DNA of 64,000 bases from NCBI GenBank assembly GCA_013400975.1, contig WBMZ01008643.1:62001-126000 (forward strand), written 5' to 3'. The notes below the pieces were generated by a model. It was not told where the DNA came from. It worked only from the letters and a program-made list of their open reading frames with translations, and ran no database searches. Made by a program: the position numbers and the translations under genes. The stretch's first letter is position 1, and every line of letters starts with the position of its first letter. This DNA comes from Atrichornis clamosus (taxonomy: Eukaryota; Chordata; Aves; Passeriformes; Menuridae). Positions 50,051 to 64,000 of the stretch are shown here, one piece after another.

Positions 50051-53000
50051 CACCGAAACCTGCATGATGCCCCCTCTCATTCCACCACTGATAGTCTTGT
50101 AAATAGGGCATTGTCTGAGTTTGACCACATTCCAGGGCAGAGCATCCTGCTACAACTTGCAAACAAAGTCTGCTTCCCTATATGCTGCAAACTGCATATG
50201 TACTTTTTATAAGACTCACACAACAAACAGGAACTATGCAGGTGGATCAGAAGGTCCAATTTTTGAAGAGGGTGTGCCCAGAAGGGACTCTGGAAATATT
50301 TCTTTCACTGTCTGACATCCCCAAAAGAAAGAATGCCGGTAAACCAGAATGTGATCAGATAATAAAGGGATGAATAAAATGACTTATTTATGGAAAAGGG
50401 AAAAGAAATGTATACACAGATTCTGGACTCTTTCTGCAGTGATAGGTTATTGTAGTTAAAATTAAGGAAAGTAAGAAATATACATGCCTCTATGTAGAGC
50501 TCCAGGTAATTGTACCTGTTGCCTCATATTTTTCTTGTTTCCATATATATTGTTGATAAAACTCATGAATTCCACTTTTTTCTTATCCGAGTATTTTATG
50601 GCTCCAGCACTTTCACCTTATGTTTAAGTTTTTCTTTCTTTCTCTGGTCACTTGCATAAAATCACAGGCACGGTGTTCTGTGACAACTAATGCTCACTAG
50701 TCCTTTGACACTTGCTCTGACATTTTTTTTTCCTGGTGCTTTTATATACCCACATTTTCCGTTCATATCCCATTTATACCAATATTAATATTTCCAGTGT
50801 TAATATTTCTGTAACAGATTTCTTGGATGAATGACAAAATCAGTCATTGTAAAAGTATACAGCACCAAACAGTGAAATTTATTCTTTTGCAGAGAGCCAC
50901 TGCAAGCTTTAGGTACCACTCAAGTCCCATTGACATGGCAGAAGAATTGGCTGAGACTTAAGCAGAGAGAAAGGCGAGATTCATTCAATAGCCCTACTTT
51001 GGCTGTCAGATCTCAGCCTGGAAGAGGGACAGCTACACAGTAACTCTAAGTATGACTAAGAAGTGAGAAAGAAAAGAGCTTTCACAAGTACTTGACAGCA
51101 CTCCTGGTGCTGCATCGTAGCTGTGACAAGACTGCTGCAAACTGCACTGTCAGGTGGGATATGAGGATGGTCCATTCATGCTTGCTGCTCATTTCTGAGC
51201 TATTTGAATCCTCCTTTTGAACTACCTTCAACTGCATCACCAGTTTTAATGAATATCACCTAACATCGTGCTGGGGAGGAGGAGTCCATGAAAACTGTAT
51301 GTTTTCAAATTTGATCTAAAGTTTCAGTCAGTTCATAACATGGACCATGTGACATCCATGCTATGGGATTATTTTATGTGGTTTTGATTTATAGACCTCT
51401 TAGTTGTCTAAATACTGTGTTAGTTATGCTTTCTTAAGCAAAGGGACATTTACAGCTACCTAGAGTTTAAAATGGGGTAGTGTAAAACAGCACCTAATAC
51501 AGGCATTTAATTTTTCAGATGACTAAATTGTCTACATACTTAGAGTTTTTAAAGAGACTTTTTAAAAAGGAACAGTGAAGATACATGCCCAGATTTCTTT
51601 CGCTGTTCTCAGTAATTTTCTCTACATCCCACTATCTTTTCTGCATTAGCAATAATAATGAAGTCAAACCCAGCATCCTTTCATAAATCATTAAATTTTT
51701 GAGCAATCTTCATGGAGCAGTGACCCCAAATCCATAAAAAGTTCTCTCTCCTCCCTTCTATTTATGTGGGGCACCTTGTTTCCTGGAAGAAATGGGTGTA
51801 CTAAGTGAAGCAGTGGTGCTGTCTATAATGCTGGGGTGGGGAAGGTAATAAATCCCATGAAAAGAAGGTGGATTCTGAAATCTGTCCCCTTCAATGCAGG
51901 GGAATGCATCTTTTACAAAAGATTAAATGTAGGTCTTGCATGATCTTTTGGTCTTTACCTGTTCTTGAAGAGATATTCCAATACTGCTGCCACTATTTTG
52001 CCACATGCATTTTTGCTTCCACACTCAGCAAGTAGAAATGGATTGTGACTCTTGATAGTCTACCTCTTATTCTCCCTCCATCTTTCAAGCATTTCAAACC
52101 CAGAACCTAGTAAAAATTCTTTTCAAATCTATTTAAATGTTAAATTGATTTTTAGTCCCCTAGTTCATACCATTCGCATCTGAATTTGCTGTAAGTCTAA
52201 TGAATCATTTGGTTTTGGACAAGGCTCACTACTTGGAATGAGCAACTGCACACCCAGCTCAAGGCCTCTTTCAATACTCTTATAATGCAGCACCACCATT
52301 TTAGTACTCTTTGTAGGACTTAAGCAATAAAGAGTCAGTTAATTCCCTTCCCAAACACGAAGAAACCCACTCTAAATAATTAAACAAAAGTTATGAACTA
52401 TGTATCCTGCAACCTATTCCACTTATTTTCACCTGGGAATAAATGGTTATGGGTATCCGTTTATTCCTGAGGGTTCTCTGACTTCTAGGCACATTTTCAT
52501 GAGTGTTAACTTTACCTAAAACACCAGAATGGGTGTATAGAGAATTAAGAGGAAAAAAGCAAAAGAAAAATCTCATTCCACCTGAAAACTGACAATTTCT
52601 TGATGAAGTTGTTCTCTTTCTGTGTAATTATTCCATTTCAGAGATATGGGAAAATCAAAAATTTCAGTTGTATTGTTCAGCTTTCATGCTTAATAAAAGA
52701 CCGAGGCTGGGGGGCGGTTTGTGGGTTGGTATTAGTTTGGTTTATTTCATTTTTTAATTTTGTACAGAGCCATTTCAGTTGAAGGAAGGTATGGTATGCT
52801 TTAATATTAGATATCCTTCGAAGGAATTTGCTGCTCTAAAGATCAGGAAGTTAATATTTTGTCACATGTCAGGGTGACTTTTTAATGTATATTTTAGAAA
52901 ATTCAGTAGTTTGTGATAATATTGTAGATTATTGCCTTTTCTTCCTGAGCCTTTATATTAAATGGATAAACATTTCTGGTCAAGTAAAGTCTTCTTCAGT

Positions 53001-56000
53001 TTGAAAGTTTTTTTCCCCTTGTTTTTTCTGGCAATGTATTTCAATTAGAAGGGCTTTTGTGACTGTGGTTTTTTTTTTCCTGGCTTTTGTGGGGAATGAT
53101 TCTTCCCTGTGGACATAGTTGAATAAAACCTCTATTCTCCATACTGGAAAATGAAGTAAGACATAGACCTTGAGCGCTCTGTATGGAGCCAGAGGAGCTT
53201 GAACTCCCTCTCCCATTCACAAAAACAGCAACATGTCAACTTTATCAACTGAGTCAAATGGTCTGTAAGCCTGAGCATGGTAGCTGCTTGTGCAAAGTAA
53301 CTTCACACCAGAGTGCATTCATTGCTTAATATGCAGTTTCTTAGATATGGAAGAGAGATATAGAAGATATGTAGATAGGGATGGTCATGTCCCAAAGGGT
53401 AGACACATGGTGTTCCTGTTTCAAAATCACTTCATCCTTTCTGCAACACTGCTTTTAAGATTCAGACATTTACAGTGGCAAACAGTGAAGGCACAAGTTG
53501 TACTGTGTTTGAACTAGTAAAGAATGTGAAGTGTTGGATGGGTTTCATCTAGAGGGACAAAAGAGGCATGCACTCAAACCAGTCTATGTTTCCAGAACTT
53601 GCATTGCACAAAAACTGTGACTCACTCACCATGCTTACAAAGGCTTTTCATTGAGATCATGAGCTACAGAAAGCTCATGTACATGGTGCTGGAGCATGGG
53701 ACCGAGGTCTCTGCATGCCCACTAAGTAGGTTGTTGCACATAGTTAGGGAAGCATCTCTGCCTGGAGATACTAGTTTTTGTCCTGAAAGCAGTGTGAATA
53801 GCGTAGCCAGAAGCTCTCTAGCTAATTGTCTCTGGGCCTGGGCTGTGCTGTGCTGCCTGGGGAGCTCTTTGCACATGTGTGCTCTGATGTATGATACAAT
53901 ACAATCATGATGACGAGCTGTTGTGTGAATGAATAAAGCCTTTCACCCTGTTCTCAGAGATAATTTGATCTTTTATAGAGACAGTGTGCTTATGAAATTC
54001 TAATAATTCTTTCCGAATTTCTGCAGTGTTGTATTGCATTTCTTACTTTGATATGATGGACAAGTTAGGTCCTACCTGATATATAGAGACCAAAGCTCCT
54101 GATGAGCAGGAGACTTTAGAGATGGGGATCCTGTGCTGTCATCTTTGGTCCTGAACCTGCACACTTCAACCTTAGTGCAGGTAGGGAGCAGAGGAGAGAA
54201 AAAAGGGTGCTTTTGCTGTATTACATACCTGGCATACTTAAAAATTCCACAGAAATTATCATCTCCTTTGAAAGGATAGATGTTGACAGTCTGTACTAAA
54301 GAAAATGATTTACCTATCTGAGCAGATAACAGTAAATGTCTCGCAGAGAGCTCTACAGCTCCAGGTCTAAAGATACTGCTGCTGTAATAGAGGTTTGAAA
54401 ATGCATGAGGTATGCTAATCCAGCAATAAATGAAATATATGATTAAATGAAGAGGTAACCTTTCTAAGGTAGTCCCTCTTAATGTGTGTTACTTTGCATT
54501 ATGCCTTTGGGCTTTTCTACACTAGAAAAATGAGCTGAAGTAAGGTCATGTTGGGTTCAGTTAACTCTGACCTAAAGATGACTACTTTGCTAGTACAGTT
54601 GTGTTGCAATGTTTTATGCCTCAAATGAGCAGGTCAAGGGGTAGCCTTGACTCCCTGCGGTCTCAGAATGATCACAGAAACAGTATTTTCTACCACCTGT
54701 GCTTCTGCCTTACCCACTGCCTGTGTGTACCACCACAATCTGTCACATTGCAACAGGCAGCAGGCGCTTGGGTGAAGTACATGACTGTGAGCAAGAACAA
54801 CAGCAGGTGGTTCATTAGCACTCCTGGGATTCCTCCCAGAAGAATTGGGGCATGCCTGAGAAATATGTAGGGAAATCCCCAGCCTGTTTCACTCTGCTGA
54901 AGGTCAGTAAAAGTTGGTGAAAATTGGTAGCTGTAAAGCTATTCACATGTCCAGAATCTACAGTACTGAAGAACAGGAGGTTGACTGAGCACATTGTTTT
55001 CCTTCCTGAGGATGGTTTGATATTACAGGTGTCATGAAGGTGTAGTTTTTTTTGGCAGACAGTTGTCCCATGGCTTTTTCATTCCGCCTTTGATTTCTTT
55101 CTGTCTCCGTAAAGAAATTTTTGCCATTTGCTGTTTAGACTTAATTAGATTTATGCAACACCCTTACATGGACCACTGACAGCATGTCCTATCCTCCCTA
55201 GGTTGGAAGAAATTTTTCTTCCTTCTGCTAGTGAGGTCCTCTCTAGCTCTTTGGATCAAGTGTGCCTTCCCATGCCTGAATGAGTAACTGCTGTGATCCC
55301 TTGAATATTGCTGGTGTGAGTTCAGGCTGCCCTGCTCTTCTCCGATCAGCCACCTGTAGGCACTGTTGTAACTATTCCTACTAAGTCTGCTATTGGCCTT
55401 AGTGCTTGGATAACTCAGAGAATTCCAGCTATTTCCTTACCCACAATTGGCCACTGTAGTTCATCTTATGTTTGGCATTTCTTGTTCTTCTTAAGTGTAT
55501 GTGCTGACATGCTCCACAGGGACTCCATGCTAAGACTAAGGAGGATTAAGGTAACTCAATCTGCAAATCCAGTTGTGAGGTTGAGAAGGAGCCAAGCCAG
55601 GTAAGCATAGCAGTCTCCATTGCTCTGTGATATGAGGCAGGCAGCCTTTGTGGTATGTTTAAAAAGACATTGGTAGTGAGGTGACAGGGCCACTGCTTTA
55701 CGCAGATAAATACTGTCTTGCAACTCTTTGAAGACTCGTCCATGGTCTCTCTTCTTCATGAGTCACAATTGCATGCACTCTGCCTTGCCTTTGCTATGTT
55801 CCAGGGCCCAGTAACCCCTTTAGCCTTGCCAGGTGTGGACCGACTAGGTAGCAGCTGGGCAGCCTGGGGTGGTTCAGAGCACCAGGATTGTGGTGAACAC
55901 TGGAGCATCTGGTCACACAGACCTCACCGGCTTCTTCTGACTGCTGTGTCTCAGGTTTATGCTGCACCGAGGTCAGTCAGGGTGGCTCAGGTGGACAGGA

Positions 56001-59000
56001 AGGGAGATCAGACTGAAGGCAGTAGAAATTATTTGAGAGCTGTCCTTCGAGTATATATGGGGACTTTAATTTACAGCCAGTAAGTGGAGCTAAAGCTCCA
56101 TGAGAGGTTATTTCTTTAGAAAACATATGGTTAAAAATTGCTGATGGAACTTTTTTCTCCCCATTTCCTTGTATTTATTTAGTCCTTTTGTTGCACATAA
56201 ACAGTCACACTGCTGGGAGCTCATGGTGTGAGCTCTTAACTTTTCTATTTCATTCCTTGAATCATAGGCAGAACACAGGATCTTTGCTGCATTGACTGTG
56301 CAGTTCGCTCTTTCCCGTGTTGTTTGCTTTGCAATAGTTCTTCTCCTTGCTAATTTCACACATAAATTTCCCGTATCAGTTAAACACAAAATAATTGCCT
56401 GCGTGTGTATGTGAGTAGTTACCTTTGCAAAGGGACTTTCATATTCTTGTAAGTCTAATTAAATTAACTACTCAGTGGCAATATTGTGTCCAAGGGAAAG
56501 CTGTCCTTTTGCTACATTGTTACTCAGTATTGCAGTTCATGTACAACATCTAATGTCTGTATCTCGGGCTTTGAGTTGCATCCCTTAGTGTATCTCCACT
56601 TTCTCCCGTAATTAGAAACATTTTGCAATTGCACTTACTGGTGTCCGTTTTCATCTGATCTGGATCACTCCATGCTTTTCTTCAATTTGTGTCCTGTTTA
56701 AAAATATTAGTTCCTCATTTGAAAGATTTAGGCAGGAAAGCACTTAGACCTGTGTGCACCTTCAGGTATTGCATCTGTGCAATAGATTGCAATGGAACTA
56801 GTTATAAAACCAAAGTTAGGAATGTGATTGAGTGCTTCCTTGGATTAAGATCATGAATACTTCACCTTGACTCATATGACTAAGAACCCGGTTCAACAGT
56901 GGACAAGCAGAGAGACTCTGGCAGTTCTGCAATGTTTATTTTTTCAAAATCCACTAGCAAAAATACAAGTCCTTTGCTGAATAAATGCAGATTTTTTTTC
57001 TAAACTGGGCTACTGCTTGAAATAATGAAATGTATTTTCTTGAGCTCAGATCAATCTCTACTGATTTTGGCAAACTCTTATTTCACTACTGTCGTGGTTG
57101 GCCATTTAACTTGAGTTCTTAGCCTGTATTCTGGGAAAACAATGATCACAGAACAGCCTAGACCTAGCACGTACTTTTGCCGCAATTAATGTCTGACACT
57201 AGCAGACCCATAGCCCACTGGATCTGGCTTTTAAATCTGTAAAATGAGCACCTACTATTCTGCAAAGTTTCAGTGTGATCCATTAAGCATATTTTAGTGA
57301 CATGGGATGGGAAGCAGAGGTCTGCGAAGTGTTAAAGAAGAGAATTTCTGGCAGCTACCTTTTTCCCTAAAGGTGATTAATTCACCAGTTGTTGCAGACT
57401 TTCTGGATCCTTTCCTTCTGGGTCCCTTTCCACTGACAGTGGGGGAGATATTTCAAAATCATTACATACACACGCACACATGCTTGTATCCCTAAAATCT
57501 CTCTGATACGAACAAATATTTTTGGCATTGGAGTAACACTGGAGCAAGTGCCACAGCTGTTTTAGATGTGACGGAATGGAAAAGAGGTCCGGCATTGCAG
57601 GGTGAGATTCTGCCAAAGACATTTTTACACAGGGATGTTTTTCTGCCCATAAAAATGCTGTATTAAATCAAGTGAGAACATGCTTATCCCTGCTGTGTGC
57701 TCCATCCACAGCTGTGCCTATAGCAACACAGATAAAGGATGTGTAGGGGCATCTATTCCTTTGCCGTTCAATAGCGAGGGCCCCACAGTGACAACTGGAT
57801 AAGCTCAGTGGAGATGGCAGCACTTTCAGGAACACCTTGCCAGAGTCAACAGAAGAACAGAAATAGTTTTGGAAAGCCCTTGTTTGAATAGCCTATTTAA
57901 AGAAATAGTATTTCACAGTAACCAAGTCAAATTATGAGGTGTTTTAGAAACACTAAAGTGATAGTATTCAAAAGATTAGGGTTTGAAATTTTTGAAGGCT
58001 GATTAGAAAGCATCATTTTATTTTGAGAATTAAAATTTTTTCTTTCTCATCCATATCTGGAGACTGAGATAACCAAAATGATTTAGGGGTTAGTTTTCAT
58101 GAAAAGTTGGAAATAAAGTTTTATTTTCTCAATGGAAATTTAAAGTCATGCCTATGCTTTTAATGCCTTCCACCTTTCTGTTATGCTTCATTTTCCTCTG
58201 AAAATTTCTAATACAAACACCGGCTATGAACAATTGCTTTAAAATATGTTTTGACTTGTTCAGGACACCACTCAAGCCCTCAAACAACACCTTTTTCCAT
58301 AGACCAGTTTTATCTTCTTCAAAATGACTGTGCATTTAAGCTTTTTCCAATGAGAAAAGATGATTGGGGCATCATCTGATTGTCACTTCCATCACACAGT
58401 TTTGTGCACTCACAGCACTTGAAATACTCTGCCAGCTCTGGATTGGCACTTCTGTTGTCTCTAACGGCTGTTTGGGCAGGCATCAAAATCACTTCCTAAA
58501 CTGCTGCTCCCACACCATGAACCTTTGTCCCTTTTCAGACCATTTCACCTAGATCTGAGAAAATGGCTGATTGCTACAAGTGTGAGACAAGTGCAACATG
58601 TACTCATAACGTGAGCCTCTGCAGACAGTGGCAGGCAAAATGTCGCTAGTCTCCAGCGACTGGTGTTCACTCTGCCAAGATGTGCCACTTACAGCCAAAG
58701 TTACTTGCTACCTTACTAGCACAGGTTGTGCTTTTGCAAGTGCTGAGCGTACACCAGATCATTTGCTCTCAGCCTGACCTTGGATACTAGCAGCCTAGGA
58801 CTGGGGAATAACAGCACCCTTGCACTCATCCAGTGAGGAAATAATGTGCAGTAGCAGAGATAAGAAGCTGCTAGGGTCTGGCAGAGCCTGGTCAGAACAG
58901 CCGGCCATAGCACGAGGGTTCTGAGGTCGAGGCCTAGGGGATGAGGATTGCTATCTCTTACCTGCAGCAGGCTGAAAGGCACCTCAACACTTAGGCCCAC

Positions 59001-62000
59001 GCTACTGGATGGAGAGAAGATGCACATGATATATTCCAATTTTGTACAAGCAACCTCTCATTATTTTTAACATGCTGTCCGTATCCCACAAAACTCTTTA
59101 CATGGCCAAAGTCCTACCTTCTTCCTCTATGGACAAATCCCTCTGGACCCAGTTGACTCAGTGCAGGCAGAGGCGTAATTATTACTTGCTGTTTCTGTGG
59201 TAAGAATTTGTAGACTCCTAAGACCCCAGGCCATTTTCAGCTCTCTGCTCTATGAACACAGTGACACACCACAGAGATGGTACAAAGGAAAACAAAGGGA
59301 ATGGAGGACAGGAGGAACAGGAACCTCTGATCCTGCCTAGAAGAAGCATTCAGAGTTTGCACCCTCTAAGCTAAATTTTAAACAATTCAGTCAAACAGGG
59401 TTTTTACAACACTCTATCCTGTGCTTGAAGAGGCACCACTTCAAGCAGGACAAGAGAGTAATGATCTTATGGATTGGGTCAAGGTCCTAAGGAGCAGATT
59501 GACAAGATTGATGGATCATCAGTCTCACAGGAGGTCTGGCCTTGCCGCCTCAGAAATCAGTGAGAACTTTGTTTTCAGCTCACAATCTTGGGTAGCATCT
59601 TTTGAGAAAATCTTCACACAAAACAGGAATAACATTAAGACTGCGAATTCCCCTAACCAAAAAGCAGTAAATGTTGTATTAAGAAAGGTTATGTTTTTCT
59701 ACTAGCTCAGGGGCCTAGGTGGCACTTGGGCCCAAACTAGTGAATTTGCACGCTGTGTTGTGTTTGCTCACCTTTTCGCTCTGGGTCGTTACACCATTCT
59801 GGTAATATAAGTAGGACAGCGTGGATAACGGGGTCTTAGCCTGAGCAAGAAATGTAGATGTGACCAAACTTGCCCTTGAAATCTGAGCTGTCCTTTTGTG
59901 CCTCGCAGTGTGTGCTTTGATGACGCAGCGGTGGTACCTTTTCGTATGGAGCCTCGTTCACAGCGCAGCATGGGCCCTGCTTGTGGACTGAGTCAGGCTT
60001 ACATAGGCCGTGAAATCATTTAATGTGAGATGCCTTTGTTGTGTGTCAGAGATGTTAAACAATGTGCAGACAATAAGACAAGGCATGCCAGGAAGAAAAG
60101 GAAATTCTTGTGAGTTGGCAGCTGCCTGACATATTACAGATGTAGATGTTATGCTTGCTTCTCCATTTCTTTATCTATGTGAAAAAAAATCATTGTAAGA
60201 GATTTCTATTAGGAACTTGGCAAGTCATTTAAAGCATTTTTTTAAAACACAGCATGTGTGTGTTTCTCATTTTCTGGGTGCCTAACTTCTAGCTTATTTT
60301 GGCCTCAAGCCATTGAACATGTTGAGGATAGAGACCGAGACTAAGAACTTAATTTCACATCCTCTGGGAAGCTCATGTACAAAGCTGAAGACTGGTAGGT
60401 GCATTTGCCATAGCCCCTGTAGCTGAACTAATGTGCTGTAGCTTTCTTCACTAGCTGGATTTTCCTACAAAGCACTGTGACAGTTCACCACAGAAAACCG
60501 AGGAACCCTGTCTATGCACAGCATTGACCAAATGGGCTTTTATATCAGTAGCCTTGGGTGCCTGCACCAGAACTGCCAACTCCATGGGCAGTGAACTCTG
60601 GCAGTTGGCCCAACTTGCTTGAATTCAACTTCAAGCACCTGTTTTTCATCGATGAGCTTTGGTTGAATGCAGCGAAAAAAACCCAGAGCTGCTCCTCTGA
60701 TTATCACTGACAATGACCGATCTTTATGTGTAGTCTTAACTCTCCTTGAAGCACTTGAGCGAATGCAGAAATATGATGGATACTTCCAAAAAAGGTACTG
60801 CAGTGCTGGTTAGAGCTATATCCAGCTTTTTCTTATCTTTGGAGAGAAGAGGAAGAAACCTGACAGCTCATTTCAATGTGAGTGAATGGGGGAGGAACTA
60901 ATTTAGTATTTCAACATAGCACAGTATTTTTGCATTTAAAGTGAAATTAAATGTGAACTACACATAGATGTTTATGAATTACATGGAATATTTGCCACAG
61001 GTATGATTAAACTGTTCTGGCCAACTTTTCAGTCACCTACTCAAACACACTTCTTTAACTAGAAGGCAAGTACTGTCAGTTTCCCTGGTCAATTAATATT
61101 CCTGTACTTAATTTCTCTTCATTCTCAAGACTGAGCTGCTCTGTGTAGAAGAATGAAAGTGTCTTCTATAACCTTTGGTACTGCCAGTGATAAGATGGGG
61201 TTTATTTGCATGGTCTTTCACTAGAGATTTTGATCACAAGCAGCATCTGGGTGCTTCTCTACGTATCATATTGTTGCTCCAGGCTGTTCAGAGGCCAGTA
61301 TTTCAAGACCATAAATGCTGATCCCACTCTAGGTTTTCCCTTTTGAGCAGCTGAACCATCTCTTTTGCTGTTAGTGAGACATAATCTGAGCTATTGGTTT
61401 TGAGCATCAGAAGCAGAAGCAGCTGGTACACAGGCTTCTTCTTGTCTGCAACATGAAAGTGAGACTGGAGATGTCTCTGAAGTTTTATGTTCTGGATTTG
61501 GCCACAGATTTGGCCACAAGTGGTTGACACCTAGTACAGTGCTAGTGCTGCATCATGCAGGTACTCATAACTGACTTATTTGTCCATCTCTGGTTCAAAG
61601 GTGAGCATTAAATGTAATAGCTGCTTCCTTCAGTTCAGTCAAAAATACAGGAGCTATAAGGTACATCATGTTGGGGAAGTAAAAGGGTACTAAATATTTC
61701 ATACCAAAAATTTAAATATTATCATAAAAGTAATTTAATATAAATGGCTTTCAGCAAATCCTTATCCATATTTCATGATTGAAATGGGTATCTGGCTTCT
61801 AATGTTTGCATGCAATTAATTTTAATGGGTGAAGCACATTACTTCCAATCCTTTGTCCCTCAGAGACCCTGTCCCTATCAAGAAGAGAAAATAACAGGAC
61901 ATCACATGTCAGTGACACTGAAGGTGATGCAGTGCCCTGTATAAAAATCTGGAAATGACAAATTAATAGGCTATTGGTTGTTCCTGAAGTGTATCAAGAC

Positions 62001-64000
62001 TAATTATTCTATGTGTCTGGGGGTAAATGAGGAATGGCAGGAACTCCATAAGGTAAAGATATCTAAAAATATGAATATGTATTAACAACATATAAAACTT
62101 CAATTTTTTGTGTCTTTGAAAAATGTGAGCTGAAGTCCCTTTAAATAGATGGCAGTCTTGCCACTGATATTACAGGGTTTAGAAGAGGTCTTCAGTGAAC
62201 TTTTAATTTTTTTTTTTGCTTGGGTGAGTCCAAAGAAAAGTTCTCTCACTCTCCAAACACCTTCATGCCCACTAAGATCTCCTGTGAAGGGCAGGGCTGC
62301 AAGATGAAGAATATTGTGTGTTTTGTGAATGATTTAAGGTCTGGAAATTGCTGGATGTTCAGAAATGTCCCTCCAGATTGCATGAAGAGGTGTGTCTGAT
62401 GACCTTTGAAATAATAGCAGAGGTTTTAAAAGCTAAGCAAATGTGTCTCAGACCATTAAACTGGACAGAGAAGAGGTCTGGCACATTTGATTCCAGAAGG
62501 AATTTCTGAGATGGTAAAAGTGAAAAAAACAGGTGGTGCAAAACACATTCTAACAATAAAACTGATTTCATTGTGGGCTTCTGGGGATGAAAGTCTCCAG
62601 CTTTAATTAGCATCAAACTTAACTGTCTTCTATTTCAAACCTGAATATTAATTAGTGATGCCCTTGGGGTAATCAACCCTTGTGGATCTCTGAGAAAAAT
62701 GAACTGATTAGTAGATTGACCTTGAGAGTTCCAACGGAAGATGATGAAAATACAGATTGCTCAACTATGCTGCACTGTAAGCTTAACTTAGCGTAAACTA
62801 GTGAACTGGGAAACCCAAAGAAAGGAGGAGGAAAACTTAATAAAGAGGTTAGTTACAAAGGATGCCATTCATTTTTCCACTTCAAAATGCAAACATTTTT
62901 GCTTTGCATTCAAACTATGAATGGAAGTTTAAGGTCTGGTTACCTGAAGTTGTTCGATACTTAAATATCTATTTTATTTAACCAACATTAATAATCTATT
63001 ATCTTAGATTTGACAGCTTGCATTTAGAACACTTTTGGTTGGAAATATTTTCAGAAAAATCTGATTTTAATTGTATGAATCCCCAAAAATATTCACTGAA
63101 ACACACCTCAATCATTTCAAGTTTACTTTTTCCTGCTTCCCAGCAAGCAGCTGATGTTTTCAGGAAACAAGTGTTTTAAATAAATGGAGAGAGACCTAGT
63201 GAAGTACAACACCAGATTTTAAGCCAGGGAAATCTGCCCCTACCTCCTTCAGTCTGTGGATTCTTTGCTAGGTCCTTCTTCTGCCTTTCTCATTAGTTGT
63301 GCAATCCTTGACAAATAAAATGTGTCTGCTTGCCTTTTCTGAATATGGATGAAGAATAAAAATCTCCATTGTCCATGATACCCTGTGGTTTGTTGATCTG
63401 AGATGCACAGAATGCAAAGAAAAACTTTGAAAATCTTCTGTCCCTTCCTAACCTTTTGTATTAAACTTTGCTGCTTCTCCTTCCTAAAGCCTCTTTCTTA
63501 TATAACAGTTTATCCTTGAATAACTGTGTTATGCCGTTTCCAACTTTCTTGTCCTCGAAGTACATCTTACAAAATGGAACAGCTCTTCTGTCTTTGTTGT
63601 GCCTTTCAACATCCTGAAGCCTCCGCTAAGAATTCTACTGCATGGGCACATGACCCAAAGTTGCCATTCAAATATGCTTTTCAGTTTTGATTTCCCAAAA
63701 GTGATCAGAAGATGTGAAAGTGTCATTATTGCAAAGCTGTAGGTTTGTATTTCAAAGCACATTTGAAGCTAGATAAGCTGTAAAAAGTACTTTAGGCAAT
63801 GAAAGAATCTCAGGCTTACACAGTAAAATAGAAAAGATAAGTAGTGATGTGCTCTTGGCACATAGTTAGGTGGTCTGGATTTTTGTTTTATTGTTATGTG
63901 GGGTAAGAATCAGATAACGTGACGATGTGCATTCCCTAATAGAAATTTCTAATACAGGACATATAGTGATACTGAAGGGTAGATAAGAGAATTCTAAACT
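50051..64000. other. Gene desert segment to the right edge
   Basis: About 14 kb of AT-rich DNA. The longest frames (about 120 codons at 55718-56083, 107 codons at 58716-59039 and 103 codons at 53599-53910) show no known motif, no codon bias I can recognise and no splice-site support, so I treat them as chance ORFs. A paired TAATTA region is at about 62.60-62.66 kb. No RNA gene or clear CR1 tail was seen. Confidence 0.5.

Noticed and set aside
53599..53910. 103-codon plus-strand frame with a hydrophobic C-terminal part
   Set aside because: The hydrophobic run is explained by TG-rich sequence; no gene context.
55718..56083. 121-codon plus-strand frame in the desert
   Set aside because: No known motif, no splice sites, no neighbouring exons; length is within what chance gives in 64 kb.
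58716..59039. 107-codon minus-strand frame
   Set aside because: No recognisable domain or codon pattern and no promoter context.
1..64000. tRNA, rRNA, CRISPR arrays, operons or other prokaryote-type systems
   Set aside because: Nothing of the kind was seen; intron structure and CR1 repeats show vertebrate nuclear DNA.

Overview
The window is vertebrate nuclear DNA and almost certainly avian. It has long introns with consensus GT/AG splice sites, CpG-island promoters and many remnants of the CR1 (chicken repeat 1) LINE, several of which end in the typical ATTCTATGATTCTATGA tail. It also carries one complete gene whose protein matches bird/vertebrate API5 as I recall it. The exact species cannot be fixed from the sequence alone.

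Left part (1-20.5 kb): two tandem minus-strand genes. API5 (apoptosis inhibitor 5, AAC-11) is complete. Its 14 coding exons run from the ATG at 20205 down to the TGA at 5588 and join in phase at all 13 junctions to give 523 residues (human 524). Its promoter CpG island lies at about 19.85-20.48 kb, and its 3' UTR probably runs to about 3.5 kb. Roughly 1 kb beyond that is the CpG-island promoter and first coding exon of TTC17 (ATG at 2433, donor after 2275). The rest of TTC17 lies off the left edge; 1-2274 is its first intron. The order API5-TTC17 in the same direction matches the human 11p arrangement as I remember it.

Right part (20.5-64 kb): about 43 kb with no exon, promoter or RNA gene that I can support. 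It looks like a gene desert. It holds CR1 fragments at 24.49-25.60 (reverse transcriptase C-terminal part and 3' end), 30.3 (faint), 32.5-33.0, 37.9-38.24 and 47.5-48.65 kb (a decayed ORF1/esterase region, the unusual 5' part of CR1). A possible solo LTR lies at 49.38-50.05 kb. A lone GC-rich spot at 23.47-23.62 kb contains a strong CTCF-like motif on the plus strand. Another CTCF-like motif lies on the minus strand in the API5 promoter. The divergent pair sits where the gene-bearing part meets the desert, which makes it a reasonable candidate domain boundary.

I found no operon, CRISPR, tRNA/rRNA or novel multi-gene system. Most open frames in the window are chance ORFs in non-coding DNA, CpG-island ORFs, or pieces of CR1. 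The most useful results are the exon-level API5 model, the TTC17 first exon, the repeat map and the putative boundary elements.
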